A stretch of DNA of 64,000 nucleotides from Rhizobium sp. BK313 (lineage in GTDB: Bacteria > Pseudomonadota > Alphaproteobacteria > Rhizobiales > Rhizobiaceae). Position 1 is the first letter of the stretch; each line of letters starts with the position of its first letter. Where the stretch lies: assembly GCF_014193655.1 (NCBI RefSeq), contig NZ_JACHZQ010000004.1, positions 248,001 through 312,000 on the forward strand, in the 5' to 3' direction. This document shows positions 36,394 through 45,127 of this stretch, piece after piece. A program made the position numbers and the translations under genes. The notes beneath the pieces are model-generated. The model did no database searches. It saw only the letters and a program-made list of their open reading frames with translations, and was not told the DNA's origin.

Positions 36394-37049
36394 GGTTGTC
36401 CTCCCACTCGGCGGAAGGGTAATCGTAGCACTGGAGGGTGCCGCAGCGATATTGTCCTTTGGTGCAAGGAGGACCTGAAAGGATCGGTTTGGGTCATTCG
36501 CGCCGAGTCGAGCCGGTGGCAAGTCCGCTATGCCGCCGAAAGCGGAAGCAAATTCAGATCATTAGCGGTAATGCCACAGGCCGTGGCGGGTTGATGGCAC
36601 CGCCCGAGACGTGATTCAACCTCCGAAACCGGAGCCTCGAATCATTGGTTGCGCGCTAATGAGTCCACGCCCTAGTCTCTTCTCAGCTCGCTCACCGCAG
36701 CCATTCGGCGGTCGACCTTAGTCACCGCTTCTTCCAGCCAGGCGCGGAGCGCATCGGCTGGAGACAGTTTCGATGCCCGCTTCAGCGACGGCTGAGCAGA
36801 GCATGACAGCCTTCCAGTCGGTTTATATCTGGGGTGCGCCGCTAATGGGCCTCGCCTTCTTCCTTGCGCTGCTCCTTGAGGAAAAGCGGCTTTCGGAGGA
36901 GGCGAGGGAAATCGCGGAAGGCACACTCGACGTGCCCGAATACTAGTGCGCGTACTTCGACGAAGCGAAAGCACTTTCCGGGATGCGCCAGCATGCGGAG
37001 CGGTGTATTGGATCGGCAAGACCCTGCCGATCTCCAGAGATTTCCCCTT
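36394..37049. other. Gene-poor region with decayed coding remnants
   Basis: A stretch of 656 bases upstream of the DUF1254 pair and of the PhnD-like gene. The left part (36394-36660) holds only the presumed promoter of the DUF1254 pair. The right part carries an MFS C-terminal remnant (36803-36946). On the minus strand, 36672-36790 encodes a plausible C-terminal tail (ADALRAWLEEAVTKVDRRM) with no recognisable start. The stretch looks like a deletion scar. Confidence 0.4.
36803..36946 (+). pseudogene. Remnant C-terminus of an MFS (DHA2/EmrB-type) transporter
   Basis: The frame reads MTAFQSVYIWGAPLMGLAFF, then LALLLEEKRLSEEAREIAEG and a PEY end. This is what the last transmembrane helix and cytoplasmic tail of DHA2-type multidrug MFS proteins look like. 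The frame upstream is closed by a TAG at 36719, so the other 13 or so helices are absent. It is read as a decayed fragment left by a deletion; a genuine 47-residue membrane protein is possible but less likely. Confidence 0.4.
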
Positions 37050-37859
37050 ATGCGCCTCAGCAACATTGCCATGTATACCGGTCAACCGCCGCTCGTTGCT
37101 GCAACGGACGCTCTCTGGGCCTATATCCGCGACCGGCTGCGAAAGGCCGGCGTGGCTGGTATTCCCGAGACATTGGAGAAGGGCATCACGCACGACGAGG
37201 CCTGGGTACGCTCGGGGCTCCTGCTGGCGCAGACTTGCGGCTTTCCCTATGTCAAACGCCTGCGCGGCAAGGTGCAGCTCGTGGCGACGCCGGTCTATGA
37301 CCTGCCCGGCTGTGATGGCTCGTCGATGCGCAGCTTTATCATCGTCCGCAGGGATTCGCGGGCAGAGGCGCTTGCCGATCTTCGCGGCTTGACCGCTGCC
37401 ATCAACGATCCCGGCAGCAATTCCGGGACTAATCTCTTCCGCGCCGCCATCGCGCCGCTCGCTGAAAATGGCCGCTTCTTCAGCCGCGTCGTCGAAACCG
37501 GCGGCCATCTAATGAGCATCGACGCGGTTTCGTCGGGCAAGGCCGATGTTGCTGCCATCGACTGCATCACCTTCGGCAATACCAAACGCTTCGATCCCGA
37601 CCGTGTCGCTGATATCCGCATCCTGGCGGAAACGATCAGGGGGCCGGGCTTGCCGTTCATCACCGGTTTGGAAACATCGGCGGAAGAATTGACGCTACTG
37701 CGCCAAATTCTCGCCGACATAACAAGCGAACCCACACTTGCGGATGTCCGCGATACGCTGTCGTTACGGCGCATTGAGGTGCTTGGCGATGCCGATTACG
37801 AACCGCTGGCCGAGCTGGAGCGGCAGGCGATCGCGTTGGGCTATCCCGTCATCGCCTGA
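37050..37859 (+). CDS. PhnD-like substrate-binding protein
   Basis: 269 residues from MRLSNIAMYTGQPPLVAATD; the frame runs 62 codons further upstream into non-coding-looking sequence. Segments DGSSMRSFIIVRRDS, INDPGSNSGTNLFRAAI, GGHLMSIDAVSSGKADVAAI and CITFG match the PhnD/phosphonate-phosphite binding family. There is no signal peptide and no adjacent permease or ATPase gene, which is unusual for a transport protein. It may act as a cytoplasmic or orphan binding protein. It is convergent with the GH2 gene (21-base gap). Confidence 0.75.
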   Translation: MRLSNIAMYTGQPPLVAATDALWAYIRDRLRKAGVAGIPETLEKGITHDEAWVRSGLLLAQTCGFPYVKRLRGKVQLVATPVYDLPGCDGSSMRSFIIVRRDSRAEALADLRGLTAAINDPGSNSGTNLFRAAIAPLAENGRFFSRVVETGGHLMSIDAVSSGKADVAAIDCITFGNTKRFDPDRVADIRILAETIRGPGLPFITGLETSAEELTLLRQILADITSEPTLADVRDTLSLRRIEVLGDADYEPLAELERQAIALGYPVIA

Positions 37860-37880
37860 GCCGCTTCTTTCAGCCGGTCA

Positions 37881-40124
37881 CTATTCCGCCGTCAGCGTTA
37901 CCGTTTGCGTCGCAAAGCGCGACGACGAAACGTCAACGGTGATTGCCCCCGCTTTGCCGGTCGACTGCAGCCAGAAGCCAGTGGTGCCCCCCTGGAAGGC
38001 TACCGTCTCCGGGCCGATGACCTTGGCAGGGCCGGTGACTTTGACCGTTGCAATATCGTTGAGGAAGGGCAGGCGGGAGCCTGCCTGGTCGAGTGCGCGG
38101 ATGATGACGCGCGTCGTGTCGCGATCGCCGGCGCGAAGCGTCAGGCTGTCGGCCTTCACCTCCAGCGCCGTCGGAACGGGATAGGCGACCATGTGCAGCG
38201 TTGCGACCGCCTTGCCGCCAATGAGCCCGGTGAAATGCGCGTCCTCCCATTCCATGCCCCAGACGCCCAATTCGTCCTGGGTGAAATGGCGATGGTCGAA
38301 GACGACTGGCGGGTGCGGCAGATGCGGGAAATTCTCGCGGTCCGGGCCGATGCGTTTGACGAGCGAGCCGTAGCGCAGTTCGATTTCGTCGCAATTGGTG
38401 AGGACGATCAGCGGCAGCACGCCGCCAATATTGCGCTCGCCGCGCGCCCATATAGTCACCGGCTTCATCACAACCTCGTCGGAGGGCTCGCATTGGCTGG
38501 CATAGACATAGGCCGCGAATTTCGGCTCGCGGAACATGTCCAAGACGCCGTGATAGCAAATGCGGTCGCCGGAGCCGAAGTCGCTGTGGGTATTGTAATC
38601 GAACATGCACCAGCCGATGGCGCCGGAAATCGACGGGTCACCATACGCCGCGTTCAGTACCTCCAGGTGTCGGCGCACATGCTCGGCCTGGCGCTGTTCC
38701 TGATCGTAGATCTTTGTCGGATACATATGGCCGCCGAACTCGGTGATCAGATAGGGCACGTTCTTCGAAAGACCGGTGTTTTCCTGCTGCGGCCGGAGAG
38801 GCGTGCGTGGGCGGTTGGCGCCTGGCAGCTCCTCGTTGCCGAGGATGAAGTCGTTCATCGTGTAGACGTCTTCGAGCAATTCGCTCTCGGTGATGTAGCG
38901 CACGCCGCCGGTCTGGCGGGTCGGATCGAGTTCGCGCGCAAGCCTGTTAGTCTCGACATAGAAATCGTGAGAATCTTGTGATTCGTTGATGCGTACGCCC
39001 CAGATAATGATCGAGGGATGGTTCCAGTCGCGCTCGATCATGCGACGGACGTTGCGCACCGATTCCTGCTTCCACGCCTCGCCGCCGATATGCTGCCAGC
39101 CGGGGATTTCCTCGAAGACCAGCAGGCCGATGCGGTCGCAATGATCGAGGAACCAGGTCGATTGCGGATAATGCGATGTGCGCACGACATTGCACTTCAA
39201 TGTCTGCTTCATGATCTCGGCGTCACGTTCCTGCGCGGAGCGCCCCATGGCATAGCCGGCATAGGGGAAGGCCTGATGACGGTTGAGGCCGCGCAGCTTC
39301 AACTTGCGGCCGTTCAGCAGGAAGCCTTCGGCGGTGAACTCGGCGGTGCGGAAGCCGAATGTCGCGACGTGTCGGTCCGGCCCATGTTCTGTCGTCAGTT
39401 CGACATCGACAGTATAAAGCACGGGATTGTCGAGTTCCCATAGCGAGACGCCGGCCAGATTGTCGAAGGTGAAGGTCACGCTGCCGCCGGAGGTCTCGGC
39501 AACAGCCGAGGCCAGCGCCGAGCCGTCCGGCGCGCGGAGGCTAGTTTTTATAGAGCCCTTGAAGGCGAGGCCTTGCGGATTGGCGATATCGCAGCGAACG
39601 GTGGCGGATTTTGCGGCGGCAAGCACATTGCCGGTCTCCACCTTGACGTTGGCGATCGAGACGGGTGCTGCGACCTTCAGCCAGACGTCGCGATAGATGC
39701 CGGCATAGGTGAGATAGTCGATACGGCCGCCGAAGGGCGGGATCTCCGGATTCTCGCTGCCGTCGATCTTGACGGTGAGGAGGTTGTCGCCCTCCTTTAG
39801 GCGGCCGGTCAGCCGCGCTTCGAAAGGCGTGTAGCCGTCCTTGTGCGCGACGATTTCCTCGCCGTTGAAATAGACGACTGCATCGGCCATGGCGGCGTCG
39901 AAGACCAGCGATACTTCGCGTCCGGCGAAATCGGCGCTCCACGGCAGGGTCTTCTGATAGGTGAAAGCGCGCTGATAGGATTTTTCATCGAAATAATTGA
40001 ATGGCAGCTCAACCGCGGTATGCGGCAGGGTGACAGGCTGTCCCTCATGCAGATCACCGGCATCGGCGTCCGAAAACCCCTCGTGAAAAGTCCAGGATTC
40101 ATTGAAGGCGACAACAGAACGCAT
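37881..40124 (-). CDS. Glycoside hydrolase family 2 beta-galactosidase/beta-glucuronidase-like enzyme
   Basis: 747 residues. The N-terminal sugar-binding and immunoglobulin-like domains precede a TIM barrel with the acid/base Glu381 (RINESQDS) and the nucleophile Glu462 (YLITEFGGH). There is a C-terminal DUF4982-like/Ig part (ATLHMVAYPVPTALEVKADS). There is no signal peptide, so it should act on imported oligosaccharides. The MRSVVAF start has an AGGA site 7 bases upstream; a start at 40154 would add ten residues. The neighbouring alpha-galactoside operon suggests a shared diet of plant galactosides, but GH2 also includes mannosidases and glucuronidases, so the exact substrate is open. Confidence 0.88.
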   Translation of the reverse strand: MRSVVAFNESWTFHEGFSDADAGDLHEGQPVTLPHTAVELPFNYFDEKSYQRAFTYQKTLPWSADFAGREVSLVFDAAMADAVVYFNGEEIVAHKDGYTPFEARLTGRLKEGDNLLTVKIDGSENPEIPPFGGRIDYLTYAGIYRDVWLKVAAPVSIANVKVETGNVLAAAKSATVRCDIANPQGLAFKGSIKTSLRAPDGSALASAVAETSGGSVTFTFDNLAGVSLWELDNPVLYTVDVELTTEHGPDRHVATFGFRTAEFTAEGFLLNGRKLKLRGLNRHQAFPYAGYAMGRSAQERDAEIMKQTLKCNVVRTSHYPQSTWFLDHCDRIGLLVFEEIPGWQHIGGEAWKQESVRNVRRMIERDWNHPSIIIWGVRINESQDSHDFYVETNRLARELDPTRQTGGVRYITESELLEDVYTMNDFILGNEELPGANRPRTPLRPQQENTGLSKNVPYLITEFGGHMYPTKIYDQEQRQAEHVRRHLEVLNAAYGDPSISGAIGWCMFDYNTHSDFGSGDRICYHGVLDMFREPKFAAYVYASQCEPSDEVVMKPVTIWARGERNIGGVLPLIVLTNCDEIELRYGSLVKRIGPDRENFPHLPHPPVVFDHRHFTQDELGVWGMEWEDAHFTGLIGGKAVATLHMVAYPVPTALEVKADSLTLRAGDRDTTRVIIRALDQAGSRLPFLNDIATVKVTGPAKVIGPETVAFQGGTTGFWLQSTGKAGAITVDVSSSRFATQTVTLTAE

Positions 40125-40198
40125 ATTCAATCCTATCGATAGAGCCCGTCGCACCCTGGACGAAGGCGTGTTGCTTGGAAAAGAGACGTAGTTGCGGC

Positions 40199-40210
40199 GT
40201 AAACGTTATC
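40199..40210. promoter_or_regulatory. Possible LacI-family operator upstream of the GH2 gene
   Basis: GTAAACGTTATC resembles the A-A-n-C-G-n-T-T core recognised by LacI/GalR-type repressors. It lies 75 bases upstream of the GH2 start. No LacI-family gene is present in the window, so this is weak. Confidence 0.2.
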
Positions 40211-40312
40211 GCCGCCGGCGATATCTATACAGGCCTGTCACGACGGTGCAACGAAATCGGATCACGGATCGGCATTTCCCGGTGATCGCCCTCTTGCTTG
40301 AAACCCGAAAAC

Positions 40313-40330
40313 CATACAATATACATACAT
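40313..40330. promoter_or_regulatory. Direct CATACA repeats upstream of the MocR gene
   Basis: CATACA (40313-40318) and CATACAT (40324-40330) repeat with an 11-base period, about one helical turn, just 20 bases before the MocR start codon. Related copies lie before the downstream DUF983 gene. MocR-type regulators are known to bind direct repeats, so autoregulation is plausible. Confidence 0.4.
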
Positions 40331-40349
40331 TCTTTTGGGAGATACCGAC

Positions 40350-41756
40350 ATGAGCGATGATCTGGCAACGTCCTTCTGGACTCCCTCCATCAGCAGAACG
40401 GCGGGGCCGGTCTATCTGGCAATCGCCGATGCCTTGCAGGCCGATATCCGGGCTGGCCATCTGGCGACGGGTACGCGCCTGCCGCCGCAACGTGCGCTGG
40501 CCGAAGCGCTTGGCATCGACTTCACCACCGTCACCCGCGCCTATGCCGAAGCGCGCAGACGAGGACTGGTGGAAGGCCGGGTCGGGCAGGGCACCTACGT
40601 CAGCCAGGGCCGGACAGCGCCGCCGCTGCGACAGAGGCCCAATCCGAGCGGGCTGGTCGACATGAGCATGAATCTGCCGCCGCGTTTCGACGACGAAGCC
40701 CTGTCGGCGCGGATGTGGCAAGGGATCAGTGGCCTGGAAACGACTGACGGGCTGGACCTGCTGCTGCGTTACCAACAGCCCGGGGGCGCTGCCCGCGACC
40801 GCGCGGCCGGTGCAGAATGGCTCGCCAACCGGCTGCCCGGTATCGGGCCGGAACGCATTCTCGTCTGCCCTGGCGCTCAGGGTGCGCTGCTTGCGGTCAC
40901 CGGCATGCTGACGGCTCCGGGCGACACTGTCTGCGCCGAGGCGCTGAGTTATCCGGGCTTCCTCTCCGTCGCAGCGCACCTACGGCTGACCGTCGCCGCT
41001 TTAGAGATTGACGACAACGGCTTGATTCCAGAGGCTTTTGAACAAATCTGCATCAGCAGGCGCCCCAAGGCGCTTTATTGCAATCCCACCATCAGCAACC
41101 CAACGACGATCACGCTGCCTTTGTCACGACGAAAGGCCATTCTCGATATCGCCGCTCGTCATGATGTCGTGATCATTGAGGACGATGCCTATGGCGCACT
41201 ACCCATGCAACCGGTCGCGCCGCTGGCAGCCCTTGCGCCGGAGCGGGTTTATCATATCGCCGGCCTTGCCAAATGCCTGTCGCCTGCGCTGCGCATCGCC
41301 TATCTCGCCGCGCCGGATCTGCGCGCGGCAACCAGGCTTGCCGGCACCATCCGTGCCACCTCGGCCATGGCCTCGCCGCTTTCGGCCGCGATCGCCAGCC
41401 GTTGGATCGAAGATGGGACGGCAGAGGCTGTGCTTGCTGCGATCCGCCGGGAAACCAAGCTACGCCAGGCAATTGCAGCGGAATTGCTGCCCGCTGCCAA
41501 TCTGCTTGTCGATCCTGAGGGCTTCCACGCGTGGCTGCAGCTATCCTCCGCCTGGTCGCGCGGCGAATTCACCGCGCGACTGCGCTCGGCCGGTATTGGT
41601 GTGGTCGCCAGCGATGCCTTTGCCGTTGGTCCGGCGCCGGAAGCAGTCCGCCTTGGGCTCGGCGCTGCCGAAGATCGTGACCATCTACGCCAGAGCCTCG
41701 GAATTGTCGCCGATTTGTTGGCAGAGACCCCGGCAGCCTCGGCGATGGTCATCTGA
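40350..41756 (+). CDS. MocR/GntR-family transcription regulator with aminotransferase-like domain
   Basis: 468 residues. A winged-helix GntR domain comes first (ADALQADIRAGHLATGTRLP, then TTVTRAYAEARRRGLVEGRV). A fold-type I aminotransferase domain follows, with CNPTISNPT, IIEDDAYGALP and the PLP-lysine region HIAGLAKCLSPALRIAYL. Proteins of this type sense PLP or an amino compound. MSDDLATS is taken as the start because GGGAG lies 9 bases upstream. The gene is divergent from the GH2 gene and is followed, 223 bases on, by DUF983, whose promoter carries the same CATACA motif. Confidence 0.93.
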   Translation: MSDDLATSFWTPSISRTAGPVYLAIADALQADIRAGHLATGTRLPPQRALAEALGIDFTTVTRAYAEARRRGLVEGRVGQGTYVSQGRTAPPLRQRPNPSGLVDMSMNLPPRFDDEALSARMWQGISGLETTDGLDLLLRYQQPGGAARDRAAGAEWLANRLPGIGPERILVCPGAQGALLAVTGMLTAPGDTVCAEALSYPGFLSVAAHLRLTVAALEIDDNGLIPEAFEQICISRRPKALYCNPTISNPTTITLPLSRRKAILDIAARHDVVIIEDDAYGALPMQPVAPLAALAPERVYHIAGLAKCLSPALRIAYLAAPDLRAATRLAGTIRATSAMASPLSAAIASRWIEDGTAEAVLAAIRRETKLRQAIAAELLPAANLLVDPEGFHAWLQLSSAWSRGEFTARLRSAGIGVVASDAFAVGPAPEAVRLGLGAAEDRDHLRQSLGIVADLLAETPAASAMVI

Positions 41757-41798
41757 TCGGACAAATTGCCGCGCCTGCATATATTCCAAGACAATCTA

Positions 41799-41838
41799 CA
41801 TACAATAATTGACAATGTATGCATTTCATGCCATACAT
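41799..41838 (+). promoter_or_regulatory. Promoter/operator of the DUF983 gene with CATACA motifs
   Basis: CATACA at 41799-41804, its inverse TGTATG at 41816-41821 and CATACAT at 41832-41838. TTGACA (41809-41814) is 17 bases before CATACA (41832-41837), which could serve as a weak -10 box, so the motif would overlap the promoter. The MocR protein encoded just upstream is the obvious candidate ligand-responsive regulator. Confidence 0.4.
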
Positions 41839-41979
41839 CTTTCAACAGGACGGCAAGCGGCGTAAAGTCGCCGGCAAAGCCGTCCGGCTTCGGGACGACC
41901 CGCATGGGGCGCTTCGCCTGCGAGGCTCTCGGGCACCACGCTTTCAGGTGAATGCCCGATTTTTGGAAGGGACAAAACA

Positions 41980-42402
41980 ATGTCATCCGAAGACGCATGG
42001 CCGCCGCTTCCCCCGCTCCAGACCGGATTGCGCGGCCGTTGCCCGCGCTGCGGTCAGGGACATCTGTTCAAGGGCTTCCTGACGCTCCGTCCGTCCTGTG
42101 AAGTCTGCGGCCTCGACTATTCCTTTGCCGACCCGGCCGATGGCCCGGCCTTCTTCGTCATCTGCTTCGCCTGCATTCCGAGCGTTGCTCTTGCCGTCTG
42201 GCTGGAAGTCGCTTTCCAAGCTCCCTATTGGGTGCACGCCTTCACGACGCTGCCATTCATGCTGCTCACCTGCATCCCGCCGCTGCGTCCGCTGAAGGGC
42301 TGGCTGGTGGCGAGCCAATATTTCTACAAGGCGGAAGAGGGCAAACTCGCGCGGCTGGAAACGCCGCGCGACGGCGACGACCTGCATCCGCATTCCGCAT
42401 AA
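41980..42402 (+). CDS. DUF983 membrane protein with zinc-ribbon
   Basis: 140 residues. A CPRCGQGHLF ... CEVCGLDYS pair of Cys motifs near the N-terminus forms a zinc ribbon. Two transmembrane helices follow (PAFFVICFACIPSVALAVWL and AFTTLPFMLLTCIPPL), ending in a polar tail. This is the standard size and layout of DUF983, a common alphaproteobacterial inner-membrane family of unknown function. The ATG is preceded by GGAAGGG. It is convergent with the AraC gene (6-base gap). Confidence 0.9.
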   Translation: MSSEDAWPPLPPLQTGLRGRCPRCGQGHLFKGFLTLRPSCEVCGLDYSFADPADGPAFFVICFACIPSVALAVWLEVAFQAPYWVHAFTTLPFMLLTCIPPLRPLKGWLVASQYFYKAEEGKLARLETPRDGDDLHPHSA

Positions 42403-42408
42403 TCGGAC

Positions 42409-43311
42409 TTACCTGGCCTTTGTGTTCCTGATTTCCTCCCCAGGGCTCCGCACTGCCGCATACATGCCGGTGGTGCGGAATTCTGTAGGATTGATGCCGT
42501 AGATGCGCCGGAACGCTTTCGAGAAATAATTGGCGTCGTCGAATCCCGACATGATCGCCACTTCCTTGACCGGAATGAACGCCGCCTTAGTCAAGAGCTT
42601 GGCCGCTCGTTGCATACGCTGTTGCAGGACGAATTCCGCCGGCGGCAGACCTTCGCTGTCGGCGAAAACGCGGGAGAAATGGGCGCGGCTGAGACCGCTG
42701 ACCTTGGCAAGTTCGCTGACCGGCAGCGGCTTCTCCAGATTGGCTTCGATATAGTCGATGACAGTCTGCATGGCCGATCGGTCGGCAGCGACGGCGTGCG
42801 AACCGAAGACATCGTCGTAAAGCGCCATTGCGGCTTCATAGGCCACTGCCGAGGCGGAGGCCGGTGTCGTAGCGCCCCTTACAAGCCGTAGGCTGCAATC
42901 GGCAAGATGATCGATCGTCGACTGCTGCAGCTTCAGCAGCGGTCCGGCGGCAGCGAGGATCAGGCGATGGATGCGCAGCGCCTCCTCTCCGTTCATCGAT
43001 ATCCAGAAATATTCCCAGCGCTCGCCCTTTTCCAACCAATAGCGATGGTTATGCGGCACCAGAACCAATAGCGTATCGCCGGCGCCGAGACGGTAGTTGC
43101 GGTTCTCGTAACGCAGCCGGCCGCTGCCGTTGATCGTATGCTGCAGCACCGTGAAGGGCGTTTGGCCGCGCCGGCGTCCATCCCAATCGTAAAGCTCGTT
43201 GTCCCTTATTTCATAGCCCGCGCTGGTCGGCATGGCGTGCAGCCGATGGCGCCCACGAGGCAACGAAACAGTCCGCATGGTTTGGCCGTTGGCGATCAAA
43301 TCTTGCAGCAC
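42409..43311 (-). CDS. agpT: AraC-family activator of the alpha-galactoside operon (AgpT-like)
   Basis: 300 residues. An N-terminal cupin-like sensing domain (YRLGAGDTLLVLVPHNHRYWL) is followed by two C-terminal helix-turn-helix motifs (VSELAKVSGLSRAHFSRVFA and VKEVAIMSGFDDANYFSKAF) ending in the AraC signature (YGINPTEFR). It is divergent from an alpha-galactosidase gene with a 214-base shared promoter region, the arrangement known for AraC activators of galactoside operons such as agpT in Sinorhizobium. The start is GTG at 43311; ATG at 43278 is an alternative. The symbol is by analogy in context, not by alignment. Confidence 0.8.
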   Translation of the reverse strand: MLQDLIANGQTMRTVSLPRGRHRLHAMPTSAGYEIRDNELYDWDGRRRGQTPFTVLQHTINGSGRLRYENRNYRLGAGDTLLVLVPHNHRYWLEKGERWEYFWISMNGEEALRIHRLILAAAGPLLKLQQSTIDHLADCSLRLVRGATTPASASAVAYEAAMALYDDVFGSHAVAADRSAMQTVIDYIEANLEKPLPVSELAKVSGLSRAHFSRVFADSEGLPPAEFVLQQRMQRAAKLLTKAAFIPVKEVAIMSGFDDANYFSKAFRRIYGINPTEFRTTGMYAAVRSPGEEIRNTKAR

Positions 43312-43525
43312 AAAATTACCCTTGAAAGCATAATAGTTCTCTGGTCGGCCCGATGATTATAGGCATAATCCCGGCCAGAAAACAGCATGCACCTGCCGAT
43401 GAGGACCGGCAGAAGGAGGAGAAGGTGCTGATTTTACCCTTGCCGCACTATCGGTACGATCATGGGCTGAAAACACCATCCTCTTCTCCGCTGCTGATTG
43501 TTTGATCGACTTCAAGGTGAGGATC

Positions 43526-44992
43526 ATGAGTTTCAAAATCGCCATCATCGGCGCAGGCAGTGTCGGCTTCACGAAAAAACTGTTCACCGACATTCTCTGT
43601 GTACCGGAGTTCCAAGATATCGAATTTGCGCTGACCGATGTCAGCGAGCACAATCTCATGATGATCAAGGCGATCCTCGACCGGATCGTCGAGGCGAACA
43701 AGTTGCCTACGCGCGTCACCGCTACGACCGAGCGCCGCAAGGCGCTGGATGGCGCGCGCTACGTCATCAGTTGCGTGCGGGTCGGCGGGCTTGAGGCCTA
43801 TGCCGAAGACATCCGCATTCCCCTGAAATATGGCATTGATCAATGCGTCGGCGATACGATCTGCGCCGGTGGCATTCTTTACGGCCAGCGCAACATTCCG
43901 GTCATTCTCGACTTCTGCAAGGATATCCGCGCCGTCGCCGAAACTGGCGCGAAGTTCCTGAACTATGCCAACCCGATGGCGATGAATACCTGGGCGGCGA
44001 TCGAATACGGCAAGGTCGATACGATCGGCCTCTGCCACGGCGTCCAGCACGGCGCGGAACAGATCGCCGAGGTTCTCGGCGCGAAGGACAAATCGGAACT
44101 CGACTATATCTGCTCCGGTATCAACCATCAGACCTGGTTCGTCGATCTGCGTCTTAACGGCCGCAAAATCGGCAAAGACGAACTGATTGCCGCTTTCGAG
44201 GCGCATCCGGTCTTTTCGCAGCAGGAGAAGTTGCGCATCGACGTGTTGAAGCGCTTCGGCGTCTATTCCACCGAAAGCAACGGCCACCTGTCCGAATACC
44301 TGCCCTGGTACCGCAAGCGGCCTGACGAGATCAACAAATGGATCGACATGTCCGACTGGATCCATGGCGAGACCGGCGGCTATCTTCGCCATTCCACTGA
44401 AACCCGCAACTGGTTCGAGACGGAATTCCCGCAGATCCTCGACAGCGCGTCTCAGCCGATCGATCCAGCCAAGCGCTCGAACGAGCATGCGAGCCATATT
44501 CTCGAGGCGCTGGAGACCAATCGCGTCTATCGCGGCCATTTCAACGTCAAGAACAACGGCGTGATCACCAATCTGCCTGCTGACGCCATCATTGAATCGC
44601 CCGGTTTCGTCGATCGCTTCGGCATCAACATGGTGGCCGGGATCACGCTGCCGGAAGCTTGCGCCGCAACCTGCATTTCTTCGATCAATGTCCAGCGCAT
44701 GTCGGTTCACGCTGCAGTAAGCGGCGATCTTGACCTGCTGAAGCTTGCGGTTCTTCATGATCCGTTGGTCGGCGCCGTATCGACGCCGGAGGAAGTCTGG
44801 CAGATGGTCGATGAGATGGTCGTCGCCGAGGCCCGCTGGCTGCCGCAATATGCAGATGCCGTCGAAGGCGCCAAGGATCGTCTGTCGCGCGGCAAGGTGA
44901 AAACCCGCGAGTGGAAGGGTGCGGCCAGCCGCAACGTACGCTCGATCGAGGAGCTAAGAGCGGAAAAAGCGGCCATGACGCAGGCCGGTTAG
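43526..44992 (+). CDS. agaL1: Glycoside hydrolase family 4 alpha-galactosidase, first copy
   Basis: 488 residues. The N-terminal NAD-binding fold (KIAIIGAGSVGFTKKLF), the metal/catalytic CHGVQHG loop and the INHQTW His motif are the hallmarks of GH4 enzymes, which use NAD+ and Mn2+ and an unusual oxidation-elimination mechanism in the cytoplasm. The MelA-like branch acts on alpha-galactosides such as melibiose and raffinose. MSFKIAII is chosen as the start (GGTGAGG upstream). It is the first gene of the transport operon. Its CHGVQHG differs from the CHSVQG of the second copy, so the two may have different specificities. Confidence 0.87.
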   Translation: MSFKIAIIGAGSVGFTKKLFTDILCVPEFQDIEFALTDVSEHNLMMIKAILDRIVEANKLPTRVTATTERRKALDGARYVISCVRVGGLEAYAEDIRIPLKYGIDQCVGDTICAGGILYGQRNIPVILDFCKDIRAVAETGAKFLNYANPMAMNTWAAIEYGKVDTIGLCHGVQHGAEQIAEVLGAKDKSELDYICSGINHQTWFVDLRLNGRKIGKDELIAAFEAHPVFSQQEKLRIDVLKRFGVYSTESNGHLSEYLPWYRKRPDEINKWIDMSDWIHGETGGYLRHSTETRNWFETEFPQILDSASQPIDPAKRSNEHASHILEALETNRVYRGHFNVKNNGVITNLPADAIIESPGFVDRFGINMVAGITLPEACAATCISSINVQRMSVHAAVSGDLDLLKLAVLHDPLVGAVSTPEEVWQMVDEMVVAEARWLPQYADAVEGAKDRLSRGKVKTREWKGAASRNVRSIEELRAEKAAMTQAG

Positions 44993-45127
44993 CGAATGGA
45001 AATCCGGGACATGTTGGCTGCGACGGGGTTTTCAGGAGGAGACCCGTCGCGACACCAGCCGGTTCCCGTTCGATGGAGGAGTGCGGCGCATCCACGGGGC
45101 GCTCGCGACAATGGGAGAGAGAAAAAG

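Noticed and set aside
36672..37508. Minus-strand frame overlapping the PhnD-like gene
   Set aside because: Most of it is antisense to the PhnD-like coding sequence. Only its last ~35 codons look protein-like, so no gene is called.
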